From positions 992,001-1,056,000 of the forward strand of contig NZ_JACHBY010000001.1 of the NCBI RefSeq assembly GCF_014200495.1: 64,000 nt of DNA, read 5' to 3'. This document shows, in pieces, positions 7,523 to 15,429 of the stretch. The first letter of the stretch is position 1, and every line of letters begins with the position of its first letter. A program made the translations under genes and the position numbers. The notes beneath the pieces were generated by a model. The model did no database searches. It saw nothing but the letters and a program-made list of their open reading frames with translations, and was not told where the DNA came from. This stretch comes from Mucilaginibacter geliditolerans. Its GTDB lineage: Bacteria; Bacteroidota; Bacteroidia; Sphingobacteriales; Sphingobacteriaceae.

Positions 7523-8986
7523 ATGAGATCAATCCGCCTGTCACTCATACTTGCATCTTTACTATTTCTTCAATTTAAGACCTATGCGCAAACTGTTGAT
7601 CCGGTTATCGCAGACAAAATCAGTCAGGTTGAAAACAATATGCTTAAACCCATACGAATTGAAGGCGACGCGCCATACAGCATTCAACAGGATATGCAGG
7701 ATAACCATATACACGGGGTAAGCATTGCCGTAATACACAATTATAAAATAGAGTGGGCAAAAGGTTATGGCTATGCTGATGACAGTCTAAAAATACCTGT
7801 AACCGCGCAAACGCTTTTTCAGGCGGCATCTATTAGTAAATCATTAAACGCGGTAGGTGTATTAAAACTGGTTCAGGATAAAAAATTAGACCTGTACACT
7901 GATATCAATAATTATCTCACCAGTTGGAAATTCCCGTATGATTCCTTATCGAAAAACAAAAAAATAAGTGTGGCCAACCTATTGAGCCATACCGCAGGGT
8001 TAACGGTACATGGGTTTGGAGGCTATTCAGCAACAGATACCCTACCTACTTTAGTACAGATACTTAACGGAACAAAACCAGCAAATTCACCGGCTATCCG
8101 TTCTATGTATGCACCGGGTTTAAAGTCGGAATACTCGGGTGGTGGTATCACTATTTCACAAATGATAGTGATGGATATTACCCACGAATCATATGATAAA
8201 TACATGTATGATAATGTATTGAAACCATTGGGGATGACAAGCAGCACGTACACCCAACCTCCTGTTAATGTAAAACCGGCATTGTTAGCTGCTGGCTACC
8301 GGCCTGATGGTAAAGAGATACCAGGCAAATTCCACACCTATCCGGAGCAGGCCGCCGCCGGCTTATGGACCAACCCTACCGACCTTGCCAAATACATTAT
8401 TGAAACGCAACTGGCTTACCATGAAAAGTCATCAAAAGTTTTGAACCAACAAATGACGCAGCTCAGGCTTACGCCATATATCGATAATGAGGCAGCTTTA
8501 GGCACTTTCGTGATAAACAGGGATAGCACCAAATATTTTTCGCACAGCGGCGCAAATGAAGGCTTCAGATGCGTTTATTATGGAAGCTTTGAAAGCGGTA
8601 ATGGCATAGTGGTAATGGTGAACTCGGATAATGGCAACATAAATAATGACATTGTAAACAGCGTAGCCAAAGTATATGGCTTTAAAGGCTTAAATACATC
8701 AATAACCCGCAAAGTAATTAAGGTTGATGATGCCATTTTACAAAGCTATACCGGTAAATATGCTATTACTCCAAAACAGGTTGCCACAGTGGCGAAACAA
8801 GGCAGCCAGTTAACTATACAGATGGGTAACCAGCAACCCTTAAATGTCTATCCGGAAACTAAGAATAAGTTTTTCGTGAAAGAATTTAATGCCGAGGCTG
8901 AATTTATAACAGATGATAAAGGGCAGATAACTAAAGTTATCTTTTATGAAAATGGCCATTCGAATGAAGCATTGCCTGTGAAATAA
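7523..8986 (+). CDS. Serine hydrolase, class C beta-lactamase/PBP-like
   Basis: A 487-residue exported protein with a signal peptide ending at TYAQ (residue 23) and a penicillin-binding/beta-lactamase fold. The SxxK nucleophile motif is SISK (103-106), the second motif YSG (204-206) in place of YxN, and the third HSG (341-343) in place of KTG. This pattern is typical of esterase or D-aminopeptidase-like members rather than true beta-lactamases. After about residue 405 a small C-terminal beta domain (LQSYTGKYAI, then IFYENGHS) resembles the lipocalin-like tails often found in Bacteroidota homologues. It probably acts in the periplasm on an ester or peptide. It is a single gene with its own leader. 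Confidence 0.8.
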   Translation: MRSIRLSLILASLLFLQFKTYAQTVDPVIADKISQVENNMLKPIRIEGDAPYSIQQDMQDNHIHGVSIAVIHNYKIEWAKGYGYADDSLKIPVTAQTLFQAASISKSLNAVGVLKLVQDKKLDLYTDINNYLTSWKFPYDSLSKNKKISVANLLSHTAGLTVHGFGGYSATDTLPTLVQILNGTKPANSPAIRSMYAPGLKSEYSGGGITISQMIVMDITHESYDKYMYDNVLKPLGMTSSTYTQPPVNVKPALLAAGYRPDGKEIPGKFHTYPEQAAAGLWTNPTDLAKYIIETQLAYHEKSSKVLNQQMTQLRLTPYIDNEAALGTFVINRDSTKYFSHSGANEGFRCVYYGSFESGNGIVVMVNSDNGNINNDIVNSVAKVYGFKGLNTSITRKVIKVDDAILQSYTGKYAITPKQVATVAKQGSQLTIQMGNQQPLNVYPETKNKFFVKEFNAEAEFITDDKGQITKVIFYENGHSNEALPVK

Positions 8987-9008
8987 ATTTTGCCCGACAT
9001 CTTTTGTC

Positions 9009-9085
9009 AGAATTACGAAGTTTTAAAACGGCGAAGCCCTCAACGAGGCCATTAAAACAAACAACGAGTTAAACTCCGTAATTCT
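9009..9085. repeat. Inverted repeat, ACGAAGTTT type
   Basis: Left arm AGAATTACGAAGTTT (9009-9023) pairs with AAACTCCGTAATTCT (9071-9085) with one G-U type mismatch, around a 47-nt loop. The arm shares ACGAAGTTTAAAA with the palindrome at 13491-13522, suggesting a second small repeat family. It lies between two plus-strand genes and may act as a transcript-end structure. Confidence 0.5.
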
Positions 9086-9143
9086 CCTATCATTTATCAC
9101 ATCTGCAAATATGACAAAACATTTTTAGCCATATTTGCAAAGT

Positions 9144-9905
9144 ATGTCCATGCTCCAATCTTACATCAGCCAGCAATTTAACGGTACCATTTGGCGCCTT
9201 GAAATTGATGAGCTCAGTGAAACTATCTTTGTAGAAACCCGCAACGAGCAGGATAAACAGGTTAGTTTTTCATCTATAAATTTAAACACGGGCCACACTA
9301 ACTTTAAAGAGCTCACCACTCCTGAGCGCTGGTTAACCGGTATTGAGGCTGCCTATAACGGGGTACTGCTCTTACACAATTACCAATCGGAAAATGGGCC
9401 TTTGCATAAAGGTATAATTGCCATTGATGCCATTAGCGGCGAGACGTTATGGGGTAACTATATTAACGCGTTCGATCATTTAAGCGCTGATGGACCGGTT
9501 GTATACAATACCAATATCCAACCTAAAAAATTATTTTTAGCTGATGTTAAAACCGGTGCAACAAACCGGGCCTATGATCCGTCTGTTAATCATGAGATAC
9601 AGAACAGTATAGTGGTACCACAATTGATTGACCCTGCATTTTTATCGCCGGAATTAATCCTTTTTTCACCATTTGGAAATAGTATTCATTATCTGGAATA
9701 CAATAATTTCAGAATTGTATCTTTGCACACTTTGGAAGCTGAAACGCTAAAACAGTATCTGTATATATTTAATGGTGTTGATAAAGTTTATGACGATTTA
9801 TTAAATACCAGTATACAGAAATTACAACCAGAGGCGTTTATATTGCATAAAACCCGTTTAATTTATATTAAAGATAAGTCAGTATTAAATATTGTTAACT
9901 TATAA
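9144..9905 (+). CDS. DUF4905-like beta-propeller protein
   Basis: About 253 residues from ATG 9144; an upstream TTG at 9135 is less likely. The repeated pattern of short beta strands with GIIAIDAISGETLW and FLADVKTG resembles PQQ-like propeller blades, and overall it looks like the DUF4905 family of Bacteroidota, which has no known function. It has no signal peptide, so it is probably cytoplasmic. It lies 21 bp upstream of the LysM gene, and the three genes to uridine kinase look like one transcript. Assignment to the DUF is from memory of its pattern and moderately secure. Confidence 0.6.
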   Translation: MSMLQSYISQQFNGTIWRLEIDELSETIFVETRNEQDKQVSFSSINLNTGHTNFKELTTPERWLTGIEAAYNGVLLLHNYQSENGPLHKGIIAIDAISGETLWGNYINAFDHLSADGPVVYNTNIQPKKLFLADVKTGATNRAYDPSVNHEIQNSIVVPQLIDPAFLSPELILFSPFGNSIHYLEYNNFRIVSLHTLEAETLKQYLYIFNGVDKVYDDLLNTSIQKLQPEAFILHKTRLIYIKDKSVLNIVNL

Positions 9906-9926
9906 ATTAGTGTATTATAACATATT

Positions 9927-10892
9927 ATGAAATTTAAGATCTTATTATTTACAGCATTATTATTTACAACATCCGCCTCAGTTTTTGCTAAATCATTGCG
10001 TGATTCTATTGGCGTTGAAAATAAAGATGGCAAAAAAGTGATCCTGCATAAGCTTGATCCAAAAGATAACTATTACTCACTAGGCCGCCTTTATAAGGTA
10101 AGTCCAAAAACTATAATACAATTCAACAACAATGCAGCATTGGTTATTGGCAATGTAATCAAGGTACCTACCGACAGGCCTTTCCTTGAATCGTCATACA
10201 ATACGCCGCAGCAGCAATTACACCCTGCTACGCAGCAAAATGCACCTGTTAAAACAGAAGTTGTTAAACAACAGGCTCCACCGGTTCAGCAAGAGCCACA
10301 GCCTCAGCAACAGGGTCAGCAAACACAACAAACCCCGCCAGCTAATAATAGTAACTTAACACAGGATTACAAGGTATCGGCAGGTGAAACTTTATATTCT
10401 ATTGCTAAACGCTTTGGTACCACGGTTGAAGATATTACCAGCCTTAATGGCCTTACATCAAGTACACTTGCACCAGGCCAAATATTAAAGGTACGTACAG
10501 GCACGCCGCCGCCGGTTGCTCCGCCAGTAGTTGCCAAACAGGACAACACGGCTATAATGCCTGCGGATAGCAGCAATGCCAGTCATTTTAATGCCAACAA
10601 ATTTGGTTTGTATGAGAAAGATGAAAAAGGCGTAGCCACTTATATTGATGGCACAGACCTTGATCCCAACAAAAAACTGGTTTTACACCGTACTGCACCA
10701 ATTGGTACAGTTATAAAAATAACCAACCCCATGACCAACCTTACTACCTATGCTAAGGTGGTAGGCAGGTTTACCGATAATGAATCAACTAAAGATGTGA
10801 TCATCGTGGTAACTAAAAATGTTGCCGATTCATTAGGTGCTTTGGATAAACGCTTTCATGTAAACATCAGCTACGGCAGCCCGAATGAATAA
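9927..10892 (+). CDS. Exported LysM protein with RlpA-like C-terminal domain
   Basis: A 321-residue envelope protein. The signal peptide ends near SVFA (residue 21). A first, diverged LysM lies at about 45-80 (YYSLGRLYKVSPKTIIQFNN), then a Gln/Pro-rich linker (about 93-142), then a clear LysM (149-193; YKVSAGETLYSIAKRFG). The C-terminal part (about 220-320) with GTVIKITNPMTN and TYAKVVGRF resembles the double-psi beta-barrel of RlpA-type proteins. It probably binds peptidoglycan and may have lytic transglycosylase or structural activity. Its stop overlaps the start of the uridine kinase gene in ATGAATAA, so the two are translationally coupled. Confidence 0.8.
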   Translation: MKFKILLFTALLFTTSASVFAKSLRDSIGVENKDGKKVILHKLDPKDNYYSLGRLYKVSPKTIIQFNNNAALVIGNVIKVPTDRPFLESSYNTPQQQLHPATQQNAPVKTEVVKQQAPPVQQEPQPQQQGQQTQQTPPANNSNLTQDYKVSAGETLYSIAKRFGTTVEDITSLNGLTSSTLAPGQILKVRTGTPPPVAPPVVAKQDNTAIMPADSSNASHFNANKFGLYEKDEKGVATYIDGTDLDPNKKLVLHRTAPIGTVIKITNPMTNLTTYAKVVGRFTDNESTKDVIIVVTKNVADSLGALDKRFHVNISYGSPNE

Positions 10893-11520
10893 ACCTTTTA
10901 TAATCGGTATTGCAGGGGGAAGTGGCTCTGGCAAAACCTTTTTTTTAAAGTGTTTTCTTGAACATTTTAGCACTAACGAGGTCTGTTTAGTATCGCAGGA
11001 TGATTATTATTTTCCGGTACCACCTGATATGACCGCCGAGGAAAACAAACTATTTAATTTTGACCTGCCGGATACGATCGACCATCAGCATTTTGAAGAT
11101 GATATAAATAGTTTGCTCAACTGGCAAACTATAGTAAAAAAGGAATATACCTTTAATAATCCCAGTGCCATCCCTAAGATGCTGGAGATAAAGCCCGCTC
11201 CTATCTTAATTGTAGAGGGTTTATTTATCCTGCATTTCAGAAAAATAGCAGAGTCACTGGATCTGAAGATCTTTATTGAGGCTGATGATGATATAGCCCT
11301 CCAGCGCCGCCTAAAACGCGACCTGATGGAACGCGGCTATTCGCATGATGATGTAATGTATAAATGGATAAACCACGTTGTACCGGCCTATAAAGAGTTC
11401 CTGCTGCCCTATAAAGATGAATGCGACCAGATCATCACCAACAATACCCATGTTGCTGATGATATTATTTGTATTACGGAGAATATATCGCATCAATTGA
11501 GGGAGAAAGTATTGATTTGA
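10885..11520 (+). CDS. udk: Uridine kinase
   Basis: A 211-residue P-loop kinase that phosphorylates uridine (and usually cytidine) to the monophosphate in pyrimidine salvage. Walker A is GIAGGSGSGKT (8-18), SQDDYYFP follows the first strand, and LIVEGLFILHFRK and RRLKRDLMERGY (lid) are typical of the uridine kinase/phosphoribulokinase family. The start overlaps the stop of the LysM gene by 8 bp. Its last two codons and stop lie inside the left arm of the inverted repeat around the four-helix-bundle gene, so that element may have replaced the original 3' end without breaking the kinase. Confidence 0.85.
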   Translation: MNKPFIIGIAGGSGSGKTFFLKCFLEHFSTNEVCLVSQDDYYFPVPPDMTAEENKLFNFDLPDTIDHQHFEDDINSLLNWQTIVKKEYTFNNPSAIPKMLEIKPAPILIVEGLFILHFRKIAESLDLKIFIEADDDIALQRRLKRDLMERGYSHDDVMYKWINHVVPAYKEFLLPYKDECDQIITNNTHVADDIICITENISHQLREKVLI

Positions 11521-11972
11521 AGATTTGGTGATTTGAAGATTTGAAAATGATTCCTTAATTTGAGGCACACCATTTTTAAATTACCTAATGAGGGATGATA
11601 AAGAAAACCTGATTGTAAAATTAACTTTTGAATTCGCTTTAGATATAATCGAGTTTTCTGAAGAGCTGGAGTTAGCACGGAAGTATGTTATTGCAAAACA
11701 AATATTAAAGGCAGGTACATCTATTGGTGCAAATGTTCGTGAAGCACAAAATGCCGAAAGTAAATTGGATTTTATTCATAAAATAAAGATTGCTGCAAAA
11801 GAGGCAGATGAAGTAGAGTACTTTCTATTGTTATGTAAATTCGCTAAAACTTATCCTTACAATCCAATATTGAATGATAAGCTAACATCTATAATTCGAA
11901 TTTTATCAAAAATAATTTCAACCTCAAAAGGTTAATCATTTTCAAATCTTCAAATCACCAAATTTTCAAATT
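11514..11972. mobile_element. Putative IVS-like cassette: inverted repeats around an S23-type gene
   Basis: The left arm at 11514-11552 and the right arm at 11934-11972 are complementary at 37 of 39 positions. Each arm contains four 8-bp units starting with TTTG (11516, 11524, 11532, 11540 on the left). The only gene inside is the four-helix-bundle protein at 11588-11935, whose stop codon touches the right arm. The left arm covers the stop of udk and the right arm reaches the stop of scoB. The arrangement copies that of 23S rRNA intervening sequences, which fold into a stem with the S23 gene in the loop, but here it is outside any rRNA. No transposase or target duplication is visible; mobility is inferred. 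Confidence 0.6.
11588..11935 (+). CDS. Four-helix-bundle protein (23S rRNA intervening-sequence protein family)
   Basis: A 115-residue all-helical protein with the S23/TIGR02436-type pattern: FEFALDIIEFSEEL, then KQILKAGTSIGANVREAQNA (the best conserved motif), then DFIHKIKIAAKEADEVEYFL and a closing helix. The family is encoded in 23S rRNA intervening sequences and is related to the Avd accessory protein of diversity-generating retroelements; it forms pentamers and binds nucleic acid. No rRNA, reverse transcriptase or variable repeat is nearby. The gene is bracketed by 39-bp inverted repeats and begins 67 bp after the udk stop. The function of free-standing copies is not known. Confidence 0.85.
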   Translation: MRDDKENLIVKLTFEFALDIIEFSEELELARKYVIAKQILKAGTSIGANVREAQNAESKLDFIHKIKIAAKEADEVEYFLLLCKFAKTYPYNPILNDKLTSIIRILSKIISTSKG

Positions 11973-12630
11973 AAAGTATCATTTCCGGTATCTCCCCCTC
12001 AATAACCAACCGCCCCGCAGTTGCCTTTATAATCTCTTCAACACTTATCCCCGGCGCACGCTCTATCAGCTTAAAACCACCGCCATTAGGTAAAACATCA
12101 AGCACAGCCAGTTCGGTTACTATTTTTTTAACGCAATTTATGCCCGTTAAAGGCAGTGTACATTGCGGCAACAGCTTTGATTCACCAGCTTTGTTTACAT
12201 GCTGCATAGCTACAATAATATTTTCTGCAGATGCCACCAGATCCATAGCCCCACCCATGCCTTTAACCATTTTACCGGGGATCTTCCAGTTGGCTATATC
12301 GCCATTTTCGGATACTTCCATGGCACCAAGTATGGTCAGGTTAACTTTTTTAGCCCGTATCATTCCAAAACTCATCGCCGAATCAAATATGGCTGATCCT
12401 GGAAGCATGGTTATCGTTTGCTTTCCCGCATTTATGGTATCAGCATCCTCATCACCCTCAAACGGGAATGGCCCCATACCCAGCAATCCGTTTTCTGATT
12501 GTAATACCACATCCATGGTTTCGGGGATATAATTAGCCACCAGCGTTGGGATGCCAATGCCCAGGTTAACATAGTAACCATCTTTTATTTCTTTTGCTAT
12601 GCGTTTGGCGATGCCTTGTTTGTCTAACAT
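11971..12630 (-). CDS. scoB: 3-oxoacid CoA-transferase subunit B
   Basis: The beta subunit (219 residues from ATG 12630; a TTG at 12639 is less likely) of a class I CoA-transferase that moves CoA between succinyl-CoA or acetyl-CoA and 3-oxoacids such as acetoacetate. The catalytic glutamate is in QSENGLLGMG (about 44-53). Other typical segments are YYVNLGIGIPTLVANYIP, LPGSAIFDSAMSFGMIR and GKMVKGMGGAMDL. It follows subunit A on the same strand, but a palindromic repeat of 86 bp lies between them. The stop codon coincides with the outer end of the right arm of the S23 cassette. Confidence 0.9.
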   Translation of the reverse strand: MLDKQGIAKRIAKEIKDGYYVNLGIGIPTLVANYIPETMDVVLQSENGLLGMGPFPFEGDEDADTINAGKQTITMLPGSAIFDSAMSFGMIRAKKVNLTILGAMEVSENGDIANWKIPGKMVKGMGGAMDLVASAENIIVAMQHVNKAGESKLLPQCTLPLTGINCVKKIVTELAVLDVLPNGGGFKLIERAPGISVEEIIKATAGRLVIEGEIPEMIL

Positions 12631-12646
12631 AATTTTCAAAAATTAT

Positions 12647-12732
12647 TGTCATTGCGAGGAGGAACGACGAAGCAACCTCGTCGCATTTAATATGCAAGCG
12701 ACGAGGTTGCCGCGTTATCGCTCGCAATGACA
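12647..12732. repeat. TGTCATTGCGAG palindromic repeat inside the scoAB operon
   Basis: The outer arms TGTCATTGCGAG and CTCGCAATGACA, and the inner arms GCAACCTCGTCGC and GCGACGAGGTTGC, pair in one long hairpin with short mismatched bulges and a loop of about 12 nt. GC content is well above the surroundings. It occupies nearly the whole scoA-scoB spacer. The outer motif resembles the TGTCAT repeats elsewhere in this window, with its own core. Confidence 0.8.
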
Positions 12733-12742
12733 TGTTTTATTA

Positions 12743-13441
12743 TTAATCCTTCTTCCTCATCGTCCTTTGCTCTATCCTTTTCTCATAATCCTTGCCCTGG
12801 AAGATCCGGTGCACGTAAATTCCTGGCGTATGAATATGATCAGGGTCAAGTTCACCGGGCTCAACCAGTTCTTCCACCTCAGCAATAGTAACTCTGCCCG
12901 CCATGGCCATAACGGGATTAAAATTACGTGCCGTGCTGCGATAAACCAGGTTGCCCATGGTATCGCCCTTCCAGGCTTTTACAATGGCAAAATCGGCATC
13001 AAAAGCCATCTCCATTAAATAATCCTTGCCATTAAAATTTCGTATTTCTTTGCCTTCGGCGATCTCTGTGCCAATACCTGCCGGAGTAAAAATTGCCGGC
13101 ATGCCATAACCTGCCGCCATACAACGTGTGGCTAATGTGCCTTGCGGGATGAGTTCAACTTCCAGTTCGCCGCTTAGCAATTGGCGTTCAAACTCAGCAT
13201 TTTCACCGACATATGATGATACCATTTTTTTCACCTGCCGTTGTTTAAGCATCAGGCCGATGCCAAAATCGTCGACCCCTGCATTATTGGAGATACAGGT
13301 AAGATCTTTCACCCCCTTCTTAACCAGTGCGGCAATACAATTTTCAGGCAGCCCACATAAGCCGAAACCGCCAAGCATTAAGGTCATGCCGTCTTTAATA
13401 TCATTAATGGCCTCATCAGCCCCATTAACTACTTTATTCAT
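12743..13441 (-). CDS. scoA: 3-oxoacid CoA-transferase subunit A
   Basis: A 232-residue alpha subunit of the succinyl-CoA:3-oxoacid (or acetate:acetoacetyl) CoA-transferase. The CoA-binding glycine-rich segment [14 protein letters not shown] is at about 22-35. Other conserved stretches are [44 protein letters not shown] and [17 protein letters not shown]. With scoB it activates acetoacetate or succinate in ketone-body and fatty-acid metabolism. Transcription is leftward; the 112-bp spacer to scoB is filled by a palindrome that could lower subunit B expression relative to A. Confidence 0.9.
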   Translation of the reverse strand: MNKVVNGADEAINDIKDGMTLMLGGFGLCGLPENCIAALVKKGVKDLTCISNNAGVDDFGIGLMLKQRQVKKMVSSYVGENAEFERQLLSGELEVELIPQGTLATRCMAAGYGMPAIFTPAGIGTEIAEGKEIRNFNGKDYLMEMAFDADFAIVKAWKGDTMGNLVYRSTARNFNPVMAMAGRVTIAEVEELVEPGELDPDHIHTPGIYVHRIFQGKDYEKRIEQRTMRKKD

Positions 13442-13490
13442 GTTCTATAATTGGTAAGGTAAAATTAAGTTTTTTATTCATCGAATAGCG

Positions 13491-13522
13491 AGACTTACGA
13501 AGTTTAAAAAAATCGTAAGTCT
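13491..13522. repeat. Short palindrome, ACGAAGTTT type
   Basis: AGACTTACGA (13491-13500) and TCGTAAGTCT (13513-13522) form a perfect 10-bp stem with a 12-nt loop AGTTTAAAAAAA. The sequence TTACGAAGTTTAAAA also occurs in the repeat at 9009-9085. It lies in the divergent region upstream of scoA and the acidic protein gene. Confidence 0.5.
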
Positions 13523-13609
13523 ATATCGTAAAACCGTTCATATCTACAAAAAACCAAACAATTAAAAGTTTGAAGCATTAGTATTAATACATCAAATAAT
13601 AAAAAGTCA

Positions 13610-14170
13610 ATGACATTTAATGATGAACATTTAACGAATGACCGGGACGATCAGCCGTTAGCAAAAACACAACCGAATGCCTACCGTGTTAATGATAGCC
13701 ACACCATTGAGGAAAAACACCTGAAGAAACATTACTTATTCGGCAAGGGAGACCAGCATGCAAACCCCACAGAAGGTAAAGGTGCAGGCGGACAAAAATT
13801 CGGACAGGAAAACCTTACACCTGCCGGCGATGATAAAAACAACCCATCGCAGAACGCGGGATATACCAATGCCTATTTTGCACGTACCGAACCATCGGAA
13901 GAACACCCGGAAGATTCAAACTTTACAGCTAAAAACCAGGATGGCGCGCCAAATTACACGAAAGCACAACCATATGCATCAGCCAATGAACCTAAACCCG
14001 AAAAACGGGAACGCGGCAATGGCGAAAATGATCGCCCGCATCCGCAGGAAGAATATAGCGAAGGCACTGATGATAGTGATGGCGGCGAGCTCAATATTCC
14101 CGGCCCTAATGAATTACCTGACCAGCAAAAGGTTGGAGAAGATGATGATAAAGACCATATTGAAACGTAG
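13610..14170 (+). CDS. Acidic, disordered hypothetical protein, 186 aa
   Basis: The composition is dominated by Asp, Glu, Asn, Gly, Pro and Lys, with no hydrophobic core, signal peptide or membrane segment, so it is predicted to be largely unfolded. The C-terminal segment ELNIPGPNELPDQQKVGEDD resembles, from memory, an acidic tail seen in several small Bacteroidota hypothetical proteins; this is weak evidence. The start ATGACATTTAATGATG at 13610 is preferred. A second open frame overlapping from 13758 is very basic and looks like a frame shadow. A role in stress or desiccation tolerance is conceivable but not shown. Confidence 0.55.
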   Translation: MTFNDEHLTNDRDDQPLAKTQPNAYRVNDSHTIEEKHLKKHYLFGKGDQHANPTEGKGAGGQKFGQENLTPAGDDKNNPSQNAGYTNAYFARTEPSEEHPEDSNFTAKNQDGAPNYTKAQPYASANEPKPEKRERGNGENDRPHPQEEYSEGTDDSDGGELNIPGPNELPDQQKVGEDDDKDHIET

Positions 14171-14185
14171 GAAGAATATTACCCA

Positions 14186-14279
14186 TGTCATGCCGAACTT
14201 GTTTCGGCACCTCACAGGACAAGTGACCAGCATACAGGCGACTTAGCTTGTGGGATGCCGAAACAAGTTCAGCATGACA
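14186..14279. repeat. TGTCATGCYGAACTTGTTTCGGCA palindromic repeat, full unit
   Basis: The left arm begins TGTCATGCCGAACTTGTTTC and the right arm ends with its near-perfect complement (one transition), around a spacer of about 35 nt. It lies between convergent genes. A half-unit with the same arm is at 22578-22604. It can form either one long hairpin or two short hairpins. Confidence 0.8.
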
Positions 14280-14295
14280 TTCATTTTTTAAATAT

Positions 14296-15375
14296 TTACC
14301 AATTCATATTCTGAGCAACAAATACTTCCAGATCATCGGCCATAGCCTGTTGTTCCTTAACATTGGGATGGCCCGGTGTATTTTTGTAAAGGATGAAATG
14401 AGTATAGATATTCTTATCATTAAGGCCATCAACAGCCTTTTGAATATAGCCAGGCCATGGTGAACCGGTTTGAGTGGCATCCATACTACCCAGTATACAA
14501 ATGATATGTGCCTTTGGATATTTATTCCTGATAGCAGCTACAAAATCACGGTATGCATTAATAATAAATTCAGGTTTGGGCTTGGTAGTTCCGAAACGGG
14601 CTTTAAATTGCGGGTTATCGGTCTTTTCAACTATCCATGAATCATTTTGAAAAAGATTGATCACCACCAGATCGGGCGTATATTTCGAAAAATTCCATTT
14701 ACTGGTTGAATCCGTGGCATCAAGCCTGTCATACATTTCAGGCATAATAAGTGGGAACCAGCTAACCGTGATCCCGATACCGCTCTTTGATGTATTATGA
14801 AAATCAGCATTAAAATGCCTTGCCGTTAATGCAGCATAGCTGATGTAGCCATCTTCATAAGGCGCGGTACCCCTGTCCTGCCCGGTGCTATCCTCTGCCG
14901 CATAGCCACAGCTGATAGAATCCCCGAAATATTCAATTTTATGTTTATGTACAGGCGTAACAGGTAAAGCCTTACCCCCTTTATTAATTGTAAAACCATA
15001 AAACCAGGTTTTACCCATGGCCCATTCGGTACGTTTAAATAATTCTAAGGTGTGCTTACCTCCATTTAAGCCGGTGATTTCATGCTCAAATCTACCATCG
15101 GTAGTTACCTGCTCTTTTTTGATTATTTTACCATCAAGCAATACATTATAAAAATTATCGCCGCGCTCATCACGCATTTTATAACTGATGCCTGTACCCT
15201 CAAAATTTATTTTAACCGTAGTCCCCGACCACGATAACACAGCAGCGGTATCCTGCAGATCAACCCTACCCATATATTGTATATGCGGATCATTAGGCTT
15301 AACAGTAATTTGAGCGCTACAGTTAAAACAAGCTACTGCCAGCGCAATACATAAGATAAGATGCTTATAATTCAT
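14296..15375 (-). CDS. CE2-like acetylesterase: jelly-roll plus SGNH domain
   Basis: A 359-residue exported esterase. The signal peptide ends near NCSAQ (about 22). An N-terminal beta-sandwich (about 25-135; VKINFEGTGISYKMRDERGD) is followed by an SGNH domain with KIEYFGDSISCGYAAED (catalytic Ser in GDSISCG), VINLFQNDSW and a terminal TPGHPNVKEQQAMADDL (His). This order is that of carbohydrate esterase family 2, which removes acetyl groups from xylan or mannan. Deacetylation would help the hemicellulases encoded further right, though it lies far from them. It is followed by a full palindromic repeat in the convergent spacer. Confidence 0.8.
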   Translation of the reverse strand: MNYKHLILCIALAVACFNCSAQITVKPNDPHIQYMGRVDLQDTAAVLSWSGTTVKINFEGTGISYKMRDERGDNFYNVLLDGKIIKKEQVTTDGRFEHEITGLNGGKHTLELFKRTEWAMGKTWFYGFTINKGGKALPVTPVHKHKIEYFGDSISCGYAAEDSTGQDRGTAPYEDGYISYAALTARHFNADFHNTSKSGIGITVSWFPLIMPEMYDRLDATDSTSKWNFSKYTPDLVVINLFQNDSWIVEKTDNPQFKARFGTTKPKPEFIINAYRDFVAAIRNKYPKAHIICILGSMDATQTGSPWPGYIQKAVDGLNDKNIYTHFILYKNTPGHPNVKEQQAMADDLEVFVAQNMNW

Positions 15376-15399
15376 TTAATAACCATTTAACATTTAAAG

Positions 15400-15418
15400 C
15401 CCTCTCCTTTGCAGAGGG
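15400..15418. repeat. Short hairpin CCCTCT-N7-AGAGGG
   Basis: A perfect 6-bp stem (15400-15405 with 15413-15418) followed by TTAGGTGAGGTC. It sits between mutS2 and the CE2 esterase, both on the minus strand. The stem may end the mutS2 transcript or be a short dispersed repeat. Only one copy occurs in this window. Confidence 0.4.
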
Positions 15419-15429
15419 TTAGGTGAGGT

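Noticed and set aside
11493..11678. Minus-strand open frame crossing the left arm of the S23 cassette
   Set aside because: It is the complement of the repeat and the S23 gene start, with low-complexity sequence and no family features.
13758..14246. Overlapping plus-strand frame in the acidic protein gene
   Set aside because: Very basic Met/Lys/Arg-rich translation typical of a shifted reading of an acidic gene; the 13610 frame has the better start and composition.
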